DNA of 64,000 nt. It comes from Pseudaeromonas aegiceratis. GTDB lineage: Bacteria > Pseudomonadota > Gammaproteobacteria > Enterobacterales > Aeromonadaceae. The DNA lies in the NCBI RefSeq assembly GCF_046254905.1, contig NZ_CP158016.1:310001-374000 (forward strand), given 5' to 3'. The notes under the pieces were generated by a model. That model was not told where the DNA came from and ran no database searches. It saw only the letters and a list, made by a program, of their open reading frames with translations. Each line of letters starts with the position of its first letter. Within the stretch, counting starts at the first letter, position 1. Position numbers and translations under genes: made by a program. Below are positions 8,258-16,564 of the stretch, one piece after another.

Positions 8258-8683
8258 ATGTCATTCGACAGCATCTACCAGATCGCCGGCAGCGCCATGC
8301 GCGCCCAGACGGTGCGCCTGGATACCGTCGCCTCCAACCTGGCCAACCTGGACAGCGGCGCCGACAGCCCGGAGAGCGCCTACCAGGCGGTGCGCCCCGT
8401 GTTCCAGACCCTCTATCAGCAACTGGCCGACACAGGCGCCATCGGCGGTGCCAGCGTGATGATCGCCGACGTGGTGCCCGGCCAGGGCAAGCCGGTGGCC
8501 CGTTACGAGCCCGGCAACCCCCTGGCGGATGCCGACGGCAACGTCTGGTACGCCGACCTCAATCCGGTGGAGGAGATGGCGGACATGATGAGCGCCTCCC
8601 GCAGCTTCGAGAGCAGCGTCGAGGTGCTCAAGCGCGTCAACAACATGCAACAGGGCCTGCTGAGCCTGGGCGATTTGGGATAA
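8258..8683 (+). CDS. flgC: Flagellar basal-body rod protein FlgC
   Basis: 141 residues, typical for FlgC. The N-terminal motif AQTVRLDTVASNLANLDS and the C-terminal motif YADLNPVEEMADMMSASRSF followed by SVEVLKRVNNMQQGLL are the two helices that form the rod core. The family motif often reads ANVNTPG; here it is ANLDSGA, within normal variation. Confidence 0.96.
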   Translation: MSFDSIYQIAGSAMRAQTVRLDTVASNLANLDSGADSPESAYQAVRPVFQTLYQQLADTGAIGGASVMIADVVPGQGKPVARYEPGNPLADADGNVWYADLNPVEEMADMMSASRSFESSVEVLKRVNNMQQGLLSLGDLG

Positions 8684-8692
8684 GGAACCGTC

Positions 8693-9349
8693 ATGACCAT
8701 CAGTGCCATCACCAGCAGCAGTAGCACCAGCAGTACCGACAGCACCAGCAGCGAGAGCGTCAGCAGCAACGCCGACGCCCTGCAGATCCAGTTTATCGAT
8801 CTGCTGGTGGCCCAGATCCAGAACCAGGATCCCACGGATCCACAAGATTCGAGTGAGTATGTTTCCCAGCTTTCCCAGCTGAGCATGGTGCAGTCCCTGG
8901 AGGAGCTCAACGATCTGCAGAGCACCTCCAACGACGAGGTCAGCTCCCTGGCGGCCCTGCAGAGCACCAGCCTGGTGGGCAAACAGGTGTTGAGCGAAAC
9001 CGACAGCGTCACCCTGAGCGAGACCGGCACCATCAGCGGCCAGGTCAGCCTGACCAGCGCCGCCGACAGCCTGACCATCTATGCCTATGACAGCAGCGGC
9101 AACTTGGTGGCCAGCGAGACCAGCAGCAGCCTGTCAGCCGGCACCTATGGCTTCAGCTTCGCCAACCTGGAGGCCGGCACCTATACGGTGGAGGCCCAGA
9201 CCAGCAGCGACGGCAGTACCAGTTCCCTGAGCCCTTCGCTGTACAGCGAGGTGGCCTCGGTGACCCTCGACGATGACGGTGTCCAACTGACGCTGTCTGA
9301 CGGCAGCAGCGTCAGCCTGGACGACGTGCTGAGCGTATCCAACGGTTAA
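8693..9349 (+). CDS. flgD: Flagellar hook cap / assembly protein FlgD
   Basis: 218 residues. The N-terminal FlgD domain is recognisable: FIDLLVAQIQNQDPTDPQD, then SEYVSQLSQLSMVQSLEELN. The rest forms Ig/Tudor-like beta domains ending in VQLTLSDGSSVSLDDVLSV. FlgD caps the growing hook and is discarded. The protein is very rich in Ser, Thr and Asp, with a Ser/Thr run right after the start (residues 8-25), a composition shared with FlgE and FlgK of this locus. Confidence 0.95.
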   Translation: MTISAITSSSSTSSTDSTSSESVSSNADALQIQFIDLLVAQIQNQDPTDPQDSSEYVSQLSQLSMVQSLEELNDLQSTSNDEVSSLAALQSTSLVGKQVLSETDSVTLSETGTISGQVSLTSAADSLTIYAYDSSGNLVASETSSSLSAGTYGFSFANLEAGTYTVEAQTSSDGSTSSLSPSLYSEVASVTLDDDGVQLTLSDGSSVSLDDVLSVSNG

Positions 9350-9367
9350 TCAACGGAGAGCATTTCC

Positions 9368-10552
9368 ATGTCCATGTTCAATATCGGTCTGAGCGGCCTG
9401 TTGTCCACCAGCGAGGCGCTGGATACCGTCAGTAATAACATCGCCAACGCCGCCACCGCCGGCTATAAGTCCTCCACCGCCCAGTTTGCCGCCGTTTACA
9501 GTGGCGGCCAGGCCGGTGGTTCCGAGATATCCAACGTCAGCCAGAGCTTCTCCACTGACGGCTCCCTGGTGGAGACTGGCAGCGACCTGGATCTGGCCAT
9601 CTCAGGCAGCGGCTTCTTCGTCATCAGCGACGGCACCGAGACTGCCTATACCCGGGCGGGCAACTTCACCGTCGACGCCAACAATTATGTGCTGGCCAGC
9701 AACGGCTGGAACCTGCAAGGCTACTCGGTGGATGAGAACGGCGAAATCGAGGTGGGGCAGATCTCGGATCTGCAGGTCTCCACCACCACGCTGGCGGCCG
9801 AGGCCTCCACCGAGGTGAGCCTGGTCTCCAACCTCAACGCCTCCGCCAGCACCATCACCGACAGCTTCGACCCCAGTGACAGCAGCACCTACAACTACTC
9901 CACCACCACCACATTGTATGACTCCCAGGGGGCGGAACACACCCTGAGCCAGTACTACGTCAAGACCGCCGACAACAGCTGGACCGTCTACTACGTGGTG
10001 GACGGCACCGCCCTGAGCGACAGCACGGATCTGACCTTCAGCGCCGACGGTCTGCTCACCAGCCCCGCCTCGGCGGTGAGCCTGAGCATCGATCTGACCA
10101 GCGCCGATGATCTGAGCCTGACCATCGATTACAGCGACTTCACCCAGTACAGCATGGACTTCTCCACCACCACCAACGACGCCGACGGCTACACCGCCGG
10201 TACCCTGTCCGATGTCTATTTCGATGATGACGGCTACCTGTATGCCAGCTACAGCAACGGCGAGACCCTGCTGCAGGGCCAGGTGGTGCTGGCCACCTTC
10301 GTCAACGTCGACGGCCTGGAGCAGGGTGACGGTACCATCTGGTATGCCACCACCGAGTCCGGCAACGCCATCCTCAGTGCCGCCGGCTCCGGCGTGGCGG
10401 GCACCCTGACCACCGGCTACTACGAGGACTCCAACGTGGATATCACCGCCGAGCTGGTGGACCTCATGTCCCTGCAGCGCAACTACCAGGCCAACTCCAA
10501 GGTGCTCTCCACCGCCGGCGAGTTGTCCAGCGTGCTGTTCAACTCCTTCTGA
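9368..10552 (+). CDS. flgE: Flagellar hook protein FlgE
   Basis: 394 residues. The N-terminal rod/hook signature is MFNIGLSGLLSTSEALDTVS with NNIANAATAGYKSS. The C-terminal signature is SNVDITAELVDLMSLQRNYQANSKVLST. The middle is Ser/Thr/Asp-rich and forms the exposed hook domains. The N-terminus shows the FlgE-family D0 heptads needed for polymerisation. It follows its cap gene flgD by 18 bp with a GGAG ribosome site. Confidence 0.96.
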   Translation: MSMFNIGLSGLLSTSEALDTVSNNIANAATAGYKSSTAQFAAVYSGGQAGGSEISNVSQSFSTDGSLVETGSDLDLAISGSGFFVISDGTETAYTRAGNFTVDANNYVLASNGWNLQGYSVDENGEIEVGQISDLQVSTTTLAAEASTEVSLVSNLNASASTITDSFDPSDSSTYNYSTTTTLYDSQGAEHTLSQYYVKTADNSWTVYYVVDGTALSDSTDLTFSADGLLTSPASAVSLSIDLTSADDLSLTIDYSDFTQYSMDFSTTTNDADGYTAGTLSDVYFDDDGYLYASYSNGETLLQGQVVLATFVNVDGLEQGDGTIWYATTESGNAILSAAGSGVAGTLTTGYYEDSNVDITAELVDLMSLQRNYQANSKVLSTAGELSSVLFNSF

Positions 10553-10565
10553 TCCGGATTAGGCA

Positions 10566-11297
10566 ATGGAAAAGGTCATCTTCACCGCCATGTCCGGGGC
10601 GCGTCATGCCCTCATGGCTCAGCAGATCCACGCCAACAACCTGGCCAACGTGGGCACCACCGGCTTTCGCGCCGACTACGAGCGGGTGGCGGCCCACCTG
10701 CTGCAGGGCGACGGCTTCGACAGTCGGGTGATGGCCCAGGAACTGGCGCCGGGTACCGACTTCTCCCCCGGCGCCCTGGTGAACACGGGGCGCAACCTGG
10801 ATGTGGGCATCCGGGGCGAGGGCTTTCTCACGGTGCAGACCGCCGACGGTCAGGAGGCCTATACCCGGGCCGGTGATCTGACGGTGTCCGCTGACGGCAG
10901 CCTGACCCTGCACGGCCAGCCGGTGCTGGGGGAGGGTGGCGCCCTGGTGCTGCCCGATTACCAGGCGCTGGATATCGGCCCGGATGGCACGGTGACAGTC
11001 ACCCCGCCGGGGGGCGGCGCGCTGCTGGAGGCGGGCCGGCTCAAGCTGGTCAACCCGGAGGCAGGCAGCCTGGTGAAGGGCACCGACGGTCTGTTCCGCC
11101 TGACCGACGGTAGCCAGGCGGAACAAGACGAGTCCGTGGTGCTCAACAGCGGCATGCTGGAGGACGCCAACGTCAATCCGGTGGACGAGATGATCCAGAG
11201 CCTGCAGATGACCCGCAACTTCGAACTGCAGGTCAAGTTGATGCAGGCGGCCGACGAACAGGCCAAGCAAGGCAACGATCTGGTTGCCGGAACCTAA
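10566..11297 (+). CDS. flgF: Flagellar basal-body rod protein FlgF
   Basis: 243 residues. The N-terminal motif ALMAQQIHANNLANVGTTGFR, the central motif DVGIRGEGFLTVQTADGQEA with YTRAGDLTV, and the C-terminal SGMLEDANVNPVDEMIQSLQ with TRNFELQVKLM define the rod/hook superfamily. Size and position between flgE and flgG identify FlgF, a proximal-rod subunit. Confidence 0.95.
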   Translation: MEKVIFTAMSGARHALMAQQIHANNLANVGTTGFRADYERVAAHLLQGDGFDSRVMAQELAPGTDFSPGALVNTGRNLDVGIRGEGFLTVQTADGQEAYTRAGDLTVSADGSLTLHGQPVLGEGGALVLPDYQALDIGPDGTVTVTPPGGGALLEAGRLKLVNPEAGSLVKGTDGLFRLTDGSQAEQDESVVLNSGMLEDANVNPVDEMIQSLQMTRNFELQVKLMQAADEQAKQGNDLVAGT

Positions 11298-11309
11298 GAG
11301 GAATTTTTC

Positions 11310-12095
11310 ATGCAGACGTCCCTGTGGGTGAGCAAGACCGGCCTGGCGGCCATGGACGCCAAGCTCACCACCATCTCCAACAACCTGGCCAACGTGGATA
11401 CCACCGGCTTCAAGAAGGATCGCATCGCCTTCCAGGATCTGTTTTACGAGATCCAGACCCAGCCGGGCGCCCGGCTGGATCAACAGAACGACTCCCCCAG
11501 CGGCATCCAGCTGGGTACCGGGGTGCGGGTGGTGGGTACCCAGAAGGTGTTCACCGCCGGTGACACCCAGACCACCAGCAACCAGCTGGACATGGCCATC
11601 GACGGCCAGGGTTTCTTCATGCTGGAGCTGCCCAACGGCGAGACCGCCTACACCCGGGACGGCTCCTTCCAGGTGAATGCCGACGGGGTGATCGTCAACG
11701 CCGCTGGTCTGCCGCTGCAGCCTCAGCTGACGGTGCCGGACAACACCACCGCCATCACCATAGGCACCGATGGCCTGGTGACCGCCACCGTCAGCGGGGA
11801 GTCCGAAGCCCAGACGGTGGGGGAGATCTCGTTGGCCAACTTCGTCAATCCGGCCGGTCTGGAAGCCACCGGCGGCAACCTCTACCTGGCCACCGAGGCC
11901 TCCGGCGATGCGGTGGAAGGGGTGCCGGGCGAGGATGCCTTCGGCGCCCTCAAGCAGTACGCCCTGGAAAACTCCAACGTCAGCGTGGTGGAGGAGATGG
12001 TGGACATGATTGCCACCCAGCGGGCCTACGAGATGAACGCCAAGGTGGTGTCCGCCTCCGACGAGATGCTGCAATACGTCAGCCAGAACATGTGA
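11310..12095 (+). CDS. flgG: Flagellar distal-rod protein FlgG
   Basis: 261 residues, the canonical FlgG length. The N-terminus reads SLWVSKTGLAAMDAKLTTIS followed by NNLANVDTTGFKKDR, which is very close to the family consensus. The C-terminus has NSNVSVVEEMVDMIATQRAY and NAKVVSASDEMLQY. FlgG builds the distal rod that passes through the P and L rings encoded just downstream. Confidence 0.97.
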   Translation: MQTSLWVSKTGLAAMDAKLTTISNNLANVDTTGFKKDRIAFQDLFYEIQTQPGARLDQQNDSPSGIQLGTGVRVVGTQKVFTAGDTQTTSNQLDMAIDGQGFFMLELPNGETAYTRDGSFQVNADGVIVNAAGLPLQPQLTVPDNTTAITIGTDGLVTATVSGESEAQTVGEISLANFVNPAGLEATGGNLYLATEASGDAVEGVPGEDAFGALKQYALENSNVSVVEEMVDMIATQRAYEMNAKVVSASDEMLQYVSQNM

Positions 12096-12106
12096 GGAAC
12101 GGCCTG

Positions 12107-12769
12107 ATGCGTGCCCTGTGTCTGAGCCTGTTGCTGAGCCTGCTGGCGGCCTGCTCCACCTACGAGGTGATGCCCGCCAAGGACAACGATCCTGCCTGGC
12201 GGCCGGCCAAGCCCATGCCGAAGGCGGCCGCCGCCGAGGATGGCAGCCTGTACCGCAACGACTATCTGTTCGCCCTATTTCAGGACAGGCGGGCCTACCG
12301 GGTGGGGGACATACTCACCGTGATACTGGAGGAGAGTACCCAGTCCAGTAAGAAAGCCGCCACCAAGCTGGGCAAGAGCAGCGGCGTGGAGGTATCGGCC
12401 CCTGTGCTGGGTAACCGCACCTACAACAGCCTGTCCGCCAGCCTGGGCATGGATAACGACTTTGACGGTTCGGCCTCCTCCAGTCAGCAGAACAGCCTGA
12501 GCGGCTACATCACTGTGACGGTGGCCGAGGTGGTGGGCAATGGGGTGGTGCGCATCCAGGGGGAGAAGTGGATCCGCTTGAACCAGGGTGACGAATACCT
12601 GCGGCTCAGCGGCGCCGTGCGGGTGGATGACATCGATCAGGCCAACCGCATCTCCTCCCAGCGCATCGCCGATGCCCACATCGCCTATGCCGGACGGGGT
12701 GCCCTGGCGGACAGCAACCAGACCGGCTGGCTGACCCGCTTCTTCAACAGCGCCCTCTCCCCCTTCTAG
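12107..12769 (+). CDS. flgH: Flagellar L-ring lipoprotein FlgH
   Basis: I choose ATG 12107 (220 residues) because AGGA lies about 8 bp upstream. An in-frame GTG at 12092 would add five residues and overlap flgG, but has no visible ribosome site. The lipobox LLAAC places the acylated Cys at residue 16. The FlgH domain is clear: YRVGDILTVILEESTQSSKK, then VTVAEVVGNGVVRIQGEKWI and SGAVRVDDIDQANRISSQRI. FlgH forms the outer-membrane bushing. Confidence 0.95.
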   Translation: MRALCLSLLLSLLAACSTYEVMPAKDNDPAWRPAKPMPKAAAAEDGSLYRNDYLFALFQDRRAYRVGDILTVILEESTQSSKKAATKLGKSSGVEVSAPVLGNRTYNSLSASLGMDNDFDGSASSSQQNSLSGYITVTVAEVVGNGVVRIQGEKWIRLNQGDEYLRLSGAVRVDDIDQANRISSQRIADAHIAYAGRGALADSNQTGWLTRFFNSALSPF

Positions 12770-12781
12770 TTCGGAGTACCC

Positions 12782-13891
12782 ATGACACGACATCTGTGGC
12801 TGGTGCTGGCCCTGCTGCCGGCCCTGGCACTGGCGGCGGCCCAACCCACCAAGAGCCGTCCCCTGCTGGATCTGGTGGATATCCAGGGGGTGCGGGAGAA
12901 CCTGCTGGTGGGCTATGGCCTGGTGGTGGGGCTCTCCGGCAGCGGTGACCGCAGTCAGGTAGAGTTCACCAGCCAATCCATGACCAACATGCTCAAGCAG
13001 TTCGGCGTTCAGCTGGATGAGGGCACGGATCCCAAGCTTAAGAACGTGGCGGCGGTGTCGGTACAGGCCCGCCTCTCGGCCTATGCCGGTCGCGGTCAGA
13101 CCCTGGACGTCACCGTCTCCTCCATCGGCGATGCAAAGAGCCTGCGGGGCGGCACCCTGCTGCTGACCCCGTTGCGGGGGGTGGACGGTGAGGTCTACGC
13201 CATCGCCCAGGGCAACCTGGTGGTGGGCGGTCTCAATGCCCAGGGCCAGTCCGGCAGTTCGGTGACGGTCAACGTGCCCACCGCCGGCATCATCCCCGGC
13301 GGGGCCATCGTCGAGCGGGAGGTGCCCGGCAGCTTCACCGACAAGGCCAAGGTGCAGCTCAACCTGCTGACCCCCAACATCCGCACCGCCCGTAACGTGG
13401 AGCGGGCCATCAACCAGCGGCTGGGGCCGGTGGCCAAGGCCGCTAGCCCCGGCAGCGTGGTGCTCACCGCGCCTCAGGATGCCAGCCAGCGCATCGCCTT
13501 TCTCTCCCTGCTGGAGGACATCCAGGTGGATCAGGGCCATGAACGGCCCAAGGTGGTGTTCAACAGCCGTACCGGCACCGTGGTGATCGGCAAGGAGGTC
13601 AAGGTGACCCGGGCCGCCGTCACCCACGGCAGCCTGACGGTGAGCATCACGGAGAACCAGCAGGTGAGTCAGCCCGGCGCCTTCTCCAACGGCCAGACGG
13701 TGACCACCCCCGACTCCAGCATTCAGGTGGATCAGCCGCAGAAGAACATGTTCATCTGGCCGGAGGGCACCTCCCTGGAGGTGATCGTCAAGGCCATCAA
13801 CTCCCTGGGGGCCACGCCGGACGATCTGATGGCCATCCTTCAGGCCCTACATGAAGCCGGCGCCCTGGATGCCGACCTGGTGGTGATTTAG
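12782..13891 (+). CDS. flgI: Flagellar P-ring protein FlgI
   Basis: 369 residues with a signal peptide cleaved near residue 20 (LALAAAQ). Motifs are typical of FlgI: DLVDIQGVRENLLVGYGLVV, then AAVSVQARLSAYAGRGQTLD, SSIGDAKSLRGGTLLLTPLR, and VVFNSRTGTVVIGKEVKVTR. It polymerises in the periplasm around the rod with help from FlgA. flgJ starts directly after its stop codon. Confidence 0.97.
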   Translation: MTRHLWLVLALLPALALAAAQPTKSRPLLDLVDIQGVRENLLVGYGLVVGLSGSGDRSQVEFTSQSMTNMLKQFGVQLDEGTDPKLKNVAAVSVQARLSAYAGRGQTLDVTVSSIGDAKSLRGGTLLLTPLRGVDGEVYAIAQGNLVVGGLNAQGQSGSSVTVNVPTAGIIPGGAIVEREVPGSFTDKAKVQLNLLTPNIRTARNVERAINQRLGPVAKAASPGSVVLTAPQDASQRIAFLSLLEDIQVDQGHERPKVVFNSRTGTVVIGKEVKVTRAAVTHGSLTVSITENQQVSQPGAFSNGQTVTTPDSSIQVDQPQKNMFIWPEGTSLEVIVKAINSLGATPDDLMAILQALHEAGALDADLVVI

Positions 13892-14263
13892 ATGAAGATT
13901 GATCAGCAAGACGCGCCGGACCTGACCTTTTATCAGGATCTGCATGGCCTGGAGGCCATCAAGCACAACGCCGATCAGGGCCAGGCGCTGGAGAGCGCCG
14001 CCCGCCAGTTCGAGGTGCAGTTCCTCAAGCAGGTGTTGCACCAGATGCGTGAGGCCACCGAGGTGCTGGCCGGCGATGACAGCCTGCTGAGCAGCGACAG
14101 CCAGCGCTTCTATCAGGAGCTGTGCGACAGCCAGCTGGCCCTGATGATGGCCAACCAGAACAAGACCGGCCTGCAGAGCCAGATCGTCGCCCAGATGAGT
14201 CATCTGCTGCCCGATGAGGTCGCCGCTGATGACGGCGAGGCGGATGGCAGCCTCCACCATTAA
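13892..14263 (+). CDS. flgJ: Rod-capping protein FlgJ, short form without muramidase
   Basis: 123 residues, containing only the rod-binding domain (ALESAARQFEVQFLKQVLHQ, then SDSQRFYQELCDSQLALMMA). The C-terminal glucosaminidase domain of the roughly 300-residue FlgJ of polar systems is absent, and no second reading frame downstream restores it. Short FlgJ proteins are known from lateral (laf) and alphaproteobacterial systems, where a separate peptidoglycan hydrolase must act. The last residues (DDGEADGSLHH) are acidic and unlike the family. Confidence 0.93.
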   Translation: MKIDQQDAPDLTFYQDLHGLEAIKHNADQGQALESAARQFEVQFLKQVLHQMREATEVLAGDDSLLSSDSQRFYQELCDSQLALMMANQNKTGLQSQIVAQMSHLLPDEVAADDGEADGSLHH

Positions 14264-14341
14264 AGAATTGGCGCAGCCGGGTCGCTTATCTGTCAGCAGA
14301 ACCCGTTCTCCCATTCGCAACCGCCAGCAAGGGGCGATGAC

Positions 14342-15646
14342 ATGACCATGATCAGCACGGCCGCATCCGGCCTGTCTGCGACCCAGGTGGTGCTCAACAC
14401 CATCAGCAACAACGTCGCCAATTCAGAGACGGACGGCTACAGCCGGCGCACCGTGGTGCTGACCAGTCAGGCAAGCGGCGGGGTGAGCGCCAGCAGCCTG
14501 GAGCGGCAAACCAGCTTCTTTCTGCAGCAGCAGACCTGGGGCAGCACCTCCGAGGTGGGCTATTACACCAGCTATAGCGACTACAGCAGCTACTTGGAAC
14601 AGCTGATGAGCAGCGACTCTCTGGACATCACCAGCAGTCTCTCCGCCTTCTATAGCGCCCTGGAGTCCGCCAGCAGCTCCCCGGACGACGAGGCGCTGCG
14701 CACGGCGGTGCTCACCGCGGCCCAGACCCTGGCCACCACCTTCAACGCCCTGTCGGGCTACCTGGACGATATCGCCCAGGACGTGAACAGCCAGATCGAC
14801 AGTACCGTCACCCAGGTGAACGATCTCAGCGCCCAGATCGCCGATCTCAACCAGCAGATCGTCAGCCTGCAGAGCCAGGGGCTGGATACCAGCGCTCTGG
14901 AGGACAGCCGGGACGCGGCTATCGATAGCCTCAGCGAACTGGTGGAGTTCGATGTGCTGGCCCAGGCCGACGGCAGCTACAGCCTGACCCTGCCCCAGGG
15001 CCAGACCCTGGTGAGCGGCAGCAATGCCGCCACCCTGAGCTGGGACAGCAGCAGTGGCCTGAGCCTGACCTTTGGCAAGCAGACCACCAGCATCAGCGAG
15101 GAGATGTCTGGCAGCCTGGGAGGCCTGTTCGCCTTCGTCAACGAGGTACTGGAACCCACCCAGAGCCAGCTGGACTCCATTGCTGTGGCGGTGGCCGAGG
15201 CGCTCAATGACGCCCAGGCCGACGGCTATGATCTGGATGGCGACAGCGGTGCCGCCTTGTTCAGCTGGGACAGCCAGGATCCGGCCGGGACCTTGAGTGT
15301 CAGCAGCGGCTTCACCACGGACGATCTGGCCTTCGCGGGGTCATCCACCACCGGCAGCGGGGATAACGACAACCTGCTGGCCATGCTGGAATTGTCAGAG
15401 GATCAGCAGTCCGATTACACGGCCCTGGTGACCTGGCTGGGTCAGGTGTCCAGCCAGGCCAGCAATGCCCTCAGTACTAGCACCACGCTGCAGAGTTCGC
15501 TGTCCGACAGCCTGGACTCCATCAGCGGGGTCAATCTGGACGAGGAAGCGGCCAACCTGGTGGTCTACCAAAACATCTACTCGGCCAACGCCAAGGTGCT
15601 TTCCGCCGCCGACGAGTTGTTCGATACCGTGCTCAACATGTTCTAA
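14342..15646 (+). CDS. flgK: Flagellar hook-associated protein 1 FlgK
   Basis: 434 residues, near the lower end for FlgK. The N-terminus reads TAASGLSATQVVLNTISNNV with ANSETDGYSRR. The C-terminus has SGVNLDEEAANLVVYQNIYS with NAKVLSAADELFDTVL. A long coiled coil lies at about residues 145-200. FlgK forms the first ring of the hook-filament junction. A 78-bp gap separates it from flgJ; I saw no convincing promoter there. ATG 14348 is a second possible start. Confidence 0.95.
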   Translation: MTMISTAASGLSATQVVLNTISNNVANSETDGYSRRTVVLTSQASGGVSASSLERQTSFFLQQQTWGSTSEVGYYTSYSDYSSYLEQLMSSDSLDITSSLSAFYSALESASSSPDDEALRTAVLTAAQTLATTFNALSGYLDDIAQDVNSQIDSTVTQVNDLSAQIADLNQQIVSLQSQGLDTSALEDSRDAAIDSLSELVEFDVLAQADGSYSLTLPQGQTLVSGSNAATLSWDSSSGLSLTFGKQTTSISEEMSGSLGGLFAFVNEVLEPTQSQLDSIAVAVAEALNDAQADGYDLDGDSGAALFSWDSQDPAGTLSVSSGFTTDDLAFAGSSTTGSGDNDNLLAMLELSEDQQSDYTALVTWLGQVSSQASNALSTSTTLQSSLSDSLDSISGVNLDEEAANLVVYQNIYSANAKVLSAADELFDTVLNMF

Positions 15647-15656
15647 GGGGCTCCGA

Positions 15657-16553
15657 ATGCGTGTTAGTTCTTCCCAGACGTCGGCCATGCTGCTCAAGAG
15701 CATGCAGGACCAATATGCCCGCTATTACTCGGTGGCTAACCAGCTCTCCACCGGCTCCAGCATCAATGTGCCGTCGGACGATCCCATCGGCTACGCCCGG
15801 ATCAGCCAGCTGCAGGTCCAGCAGAACAGTCTCAGCCAGTATCTGGACAACATCGAGACCGCCAGCAGCCAGCTGAGTGCCTCCGAGACCCAGCTCTCCA
15901 CCATGACGGACGTCCTCGGCTCCATCCGGGATCTGACGGTGCAGGCGGCCAACGACAGCTACAGTAGCGCGGATCTGGCGGACATCGCCACCGAGCTGCA
16001 GTCCCTGCTGGATACCCTGGTGGATCTGGCCAACCAGACCGATGCCAGCGGCAACTACCTCTTCTCCGGCAGTCTCAACGACAGCCTGCCGGTGGTGTAT
16101 GACGAGGCCACCGGTACCTACAGCTACGGCGGCGACGACTACCAGCGGGAGATCAGCGTGGGGGATGGCATCACGGTAGCCAGCACCGACAACCTGTCGG
16201 ACATCTTCTTCGCCGGCAGCAGCAACATGTTCGACGATCTGAGTGGCCTCATCAGCTCACTGGCTGCCGGGGACAACAGCAGCGCCAGCGGCATGCTCAC
16301 CACCATAGACGGCTACAGCAGCCAGTTGAGTTCCGCCATCGCCAGCATAGGGGCGCGCAGCAACCAGTTGGACACCCTGGCCAGCGCACACAGCGAGACC
16401 TTGCTTTACAGCGAGAACCTCAGCAACTCCATCGGCGAGGCGGACTATGCCGAGACCACGGTGGAGTCGGAGCAGATACTCACCACCTTGCAGGTCACCC
16501 AGCAGGTACTCTCCTCCATCATGGGCCTGAGCCTATTTGACGAGATAGGCTGA
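15657..16553 (+). CDS. flgL: Flagellar hook-associated protein 3 FlgL
   Basis: 298 residues from ATG 15657. The flagellin-like N-terminus is seen in YARYYSVANQLSTGSSINVP with SDDPIGYARISQLQ, and the C-terminal helix in YAETTVESEQILTTLQVTQQ. It forms the second junction ring, on which the filament starts. The frame is open upstream of the ATG but only by reading through flgK. Confidence 0.95.
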   Translation: MRVSSSQTSAMLLKSMQDQYARYYSVANQLSTGSSINVPSDDPIGYARISQLQVQQNSLSQYLDNIETASSQLSASETQLSTMTDVLGSIRDLTVQAANDSYSSADLADIATELQSLLDTLVDLANQTDASGNYLFSGSLNDSLPVVYDEATGTYSYGGDDYQREISVGDGITVASTDNLSDIFFAGSSNMFDDLSGLISSLAAGDNSSASGMLTTIDGYSSQLSSAIASIGARSNQLDTLASAHSETLLYSENLSNSIGEADYAETTVESEQILTTLQVTQQVLSSIMGLSLFDEIG

Positions 16554-16564
16554 GGGAGACCTGT

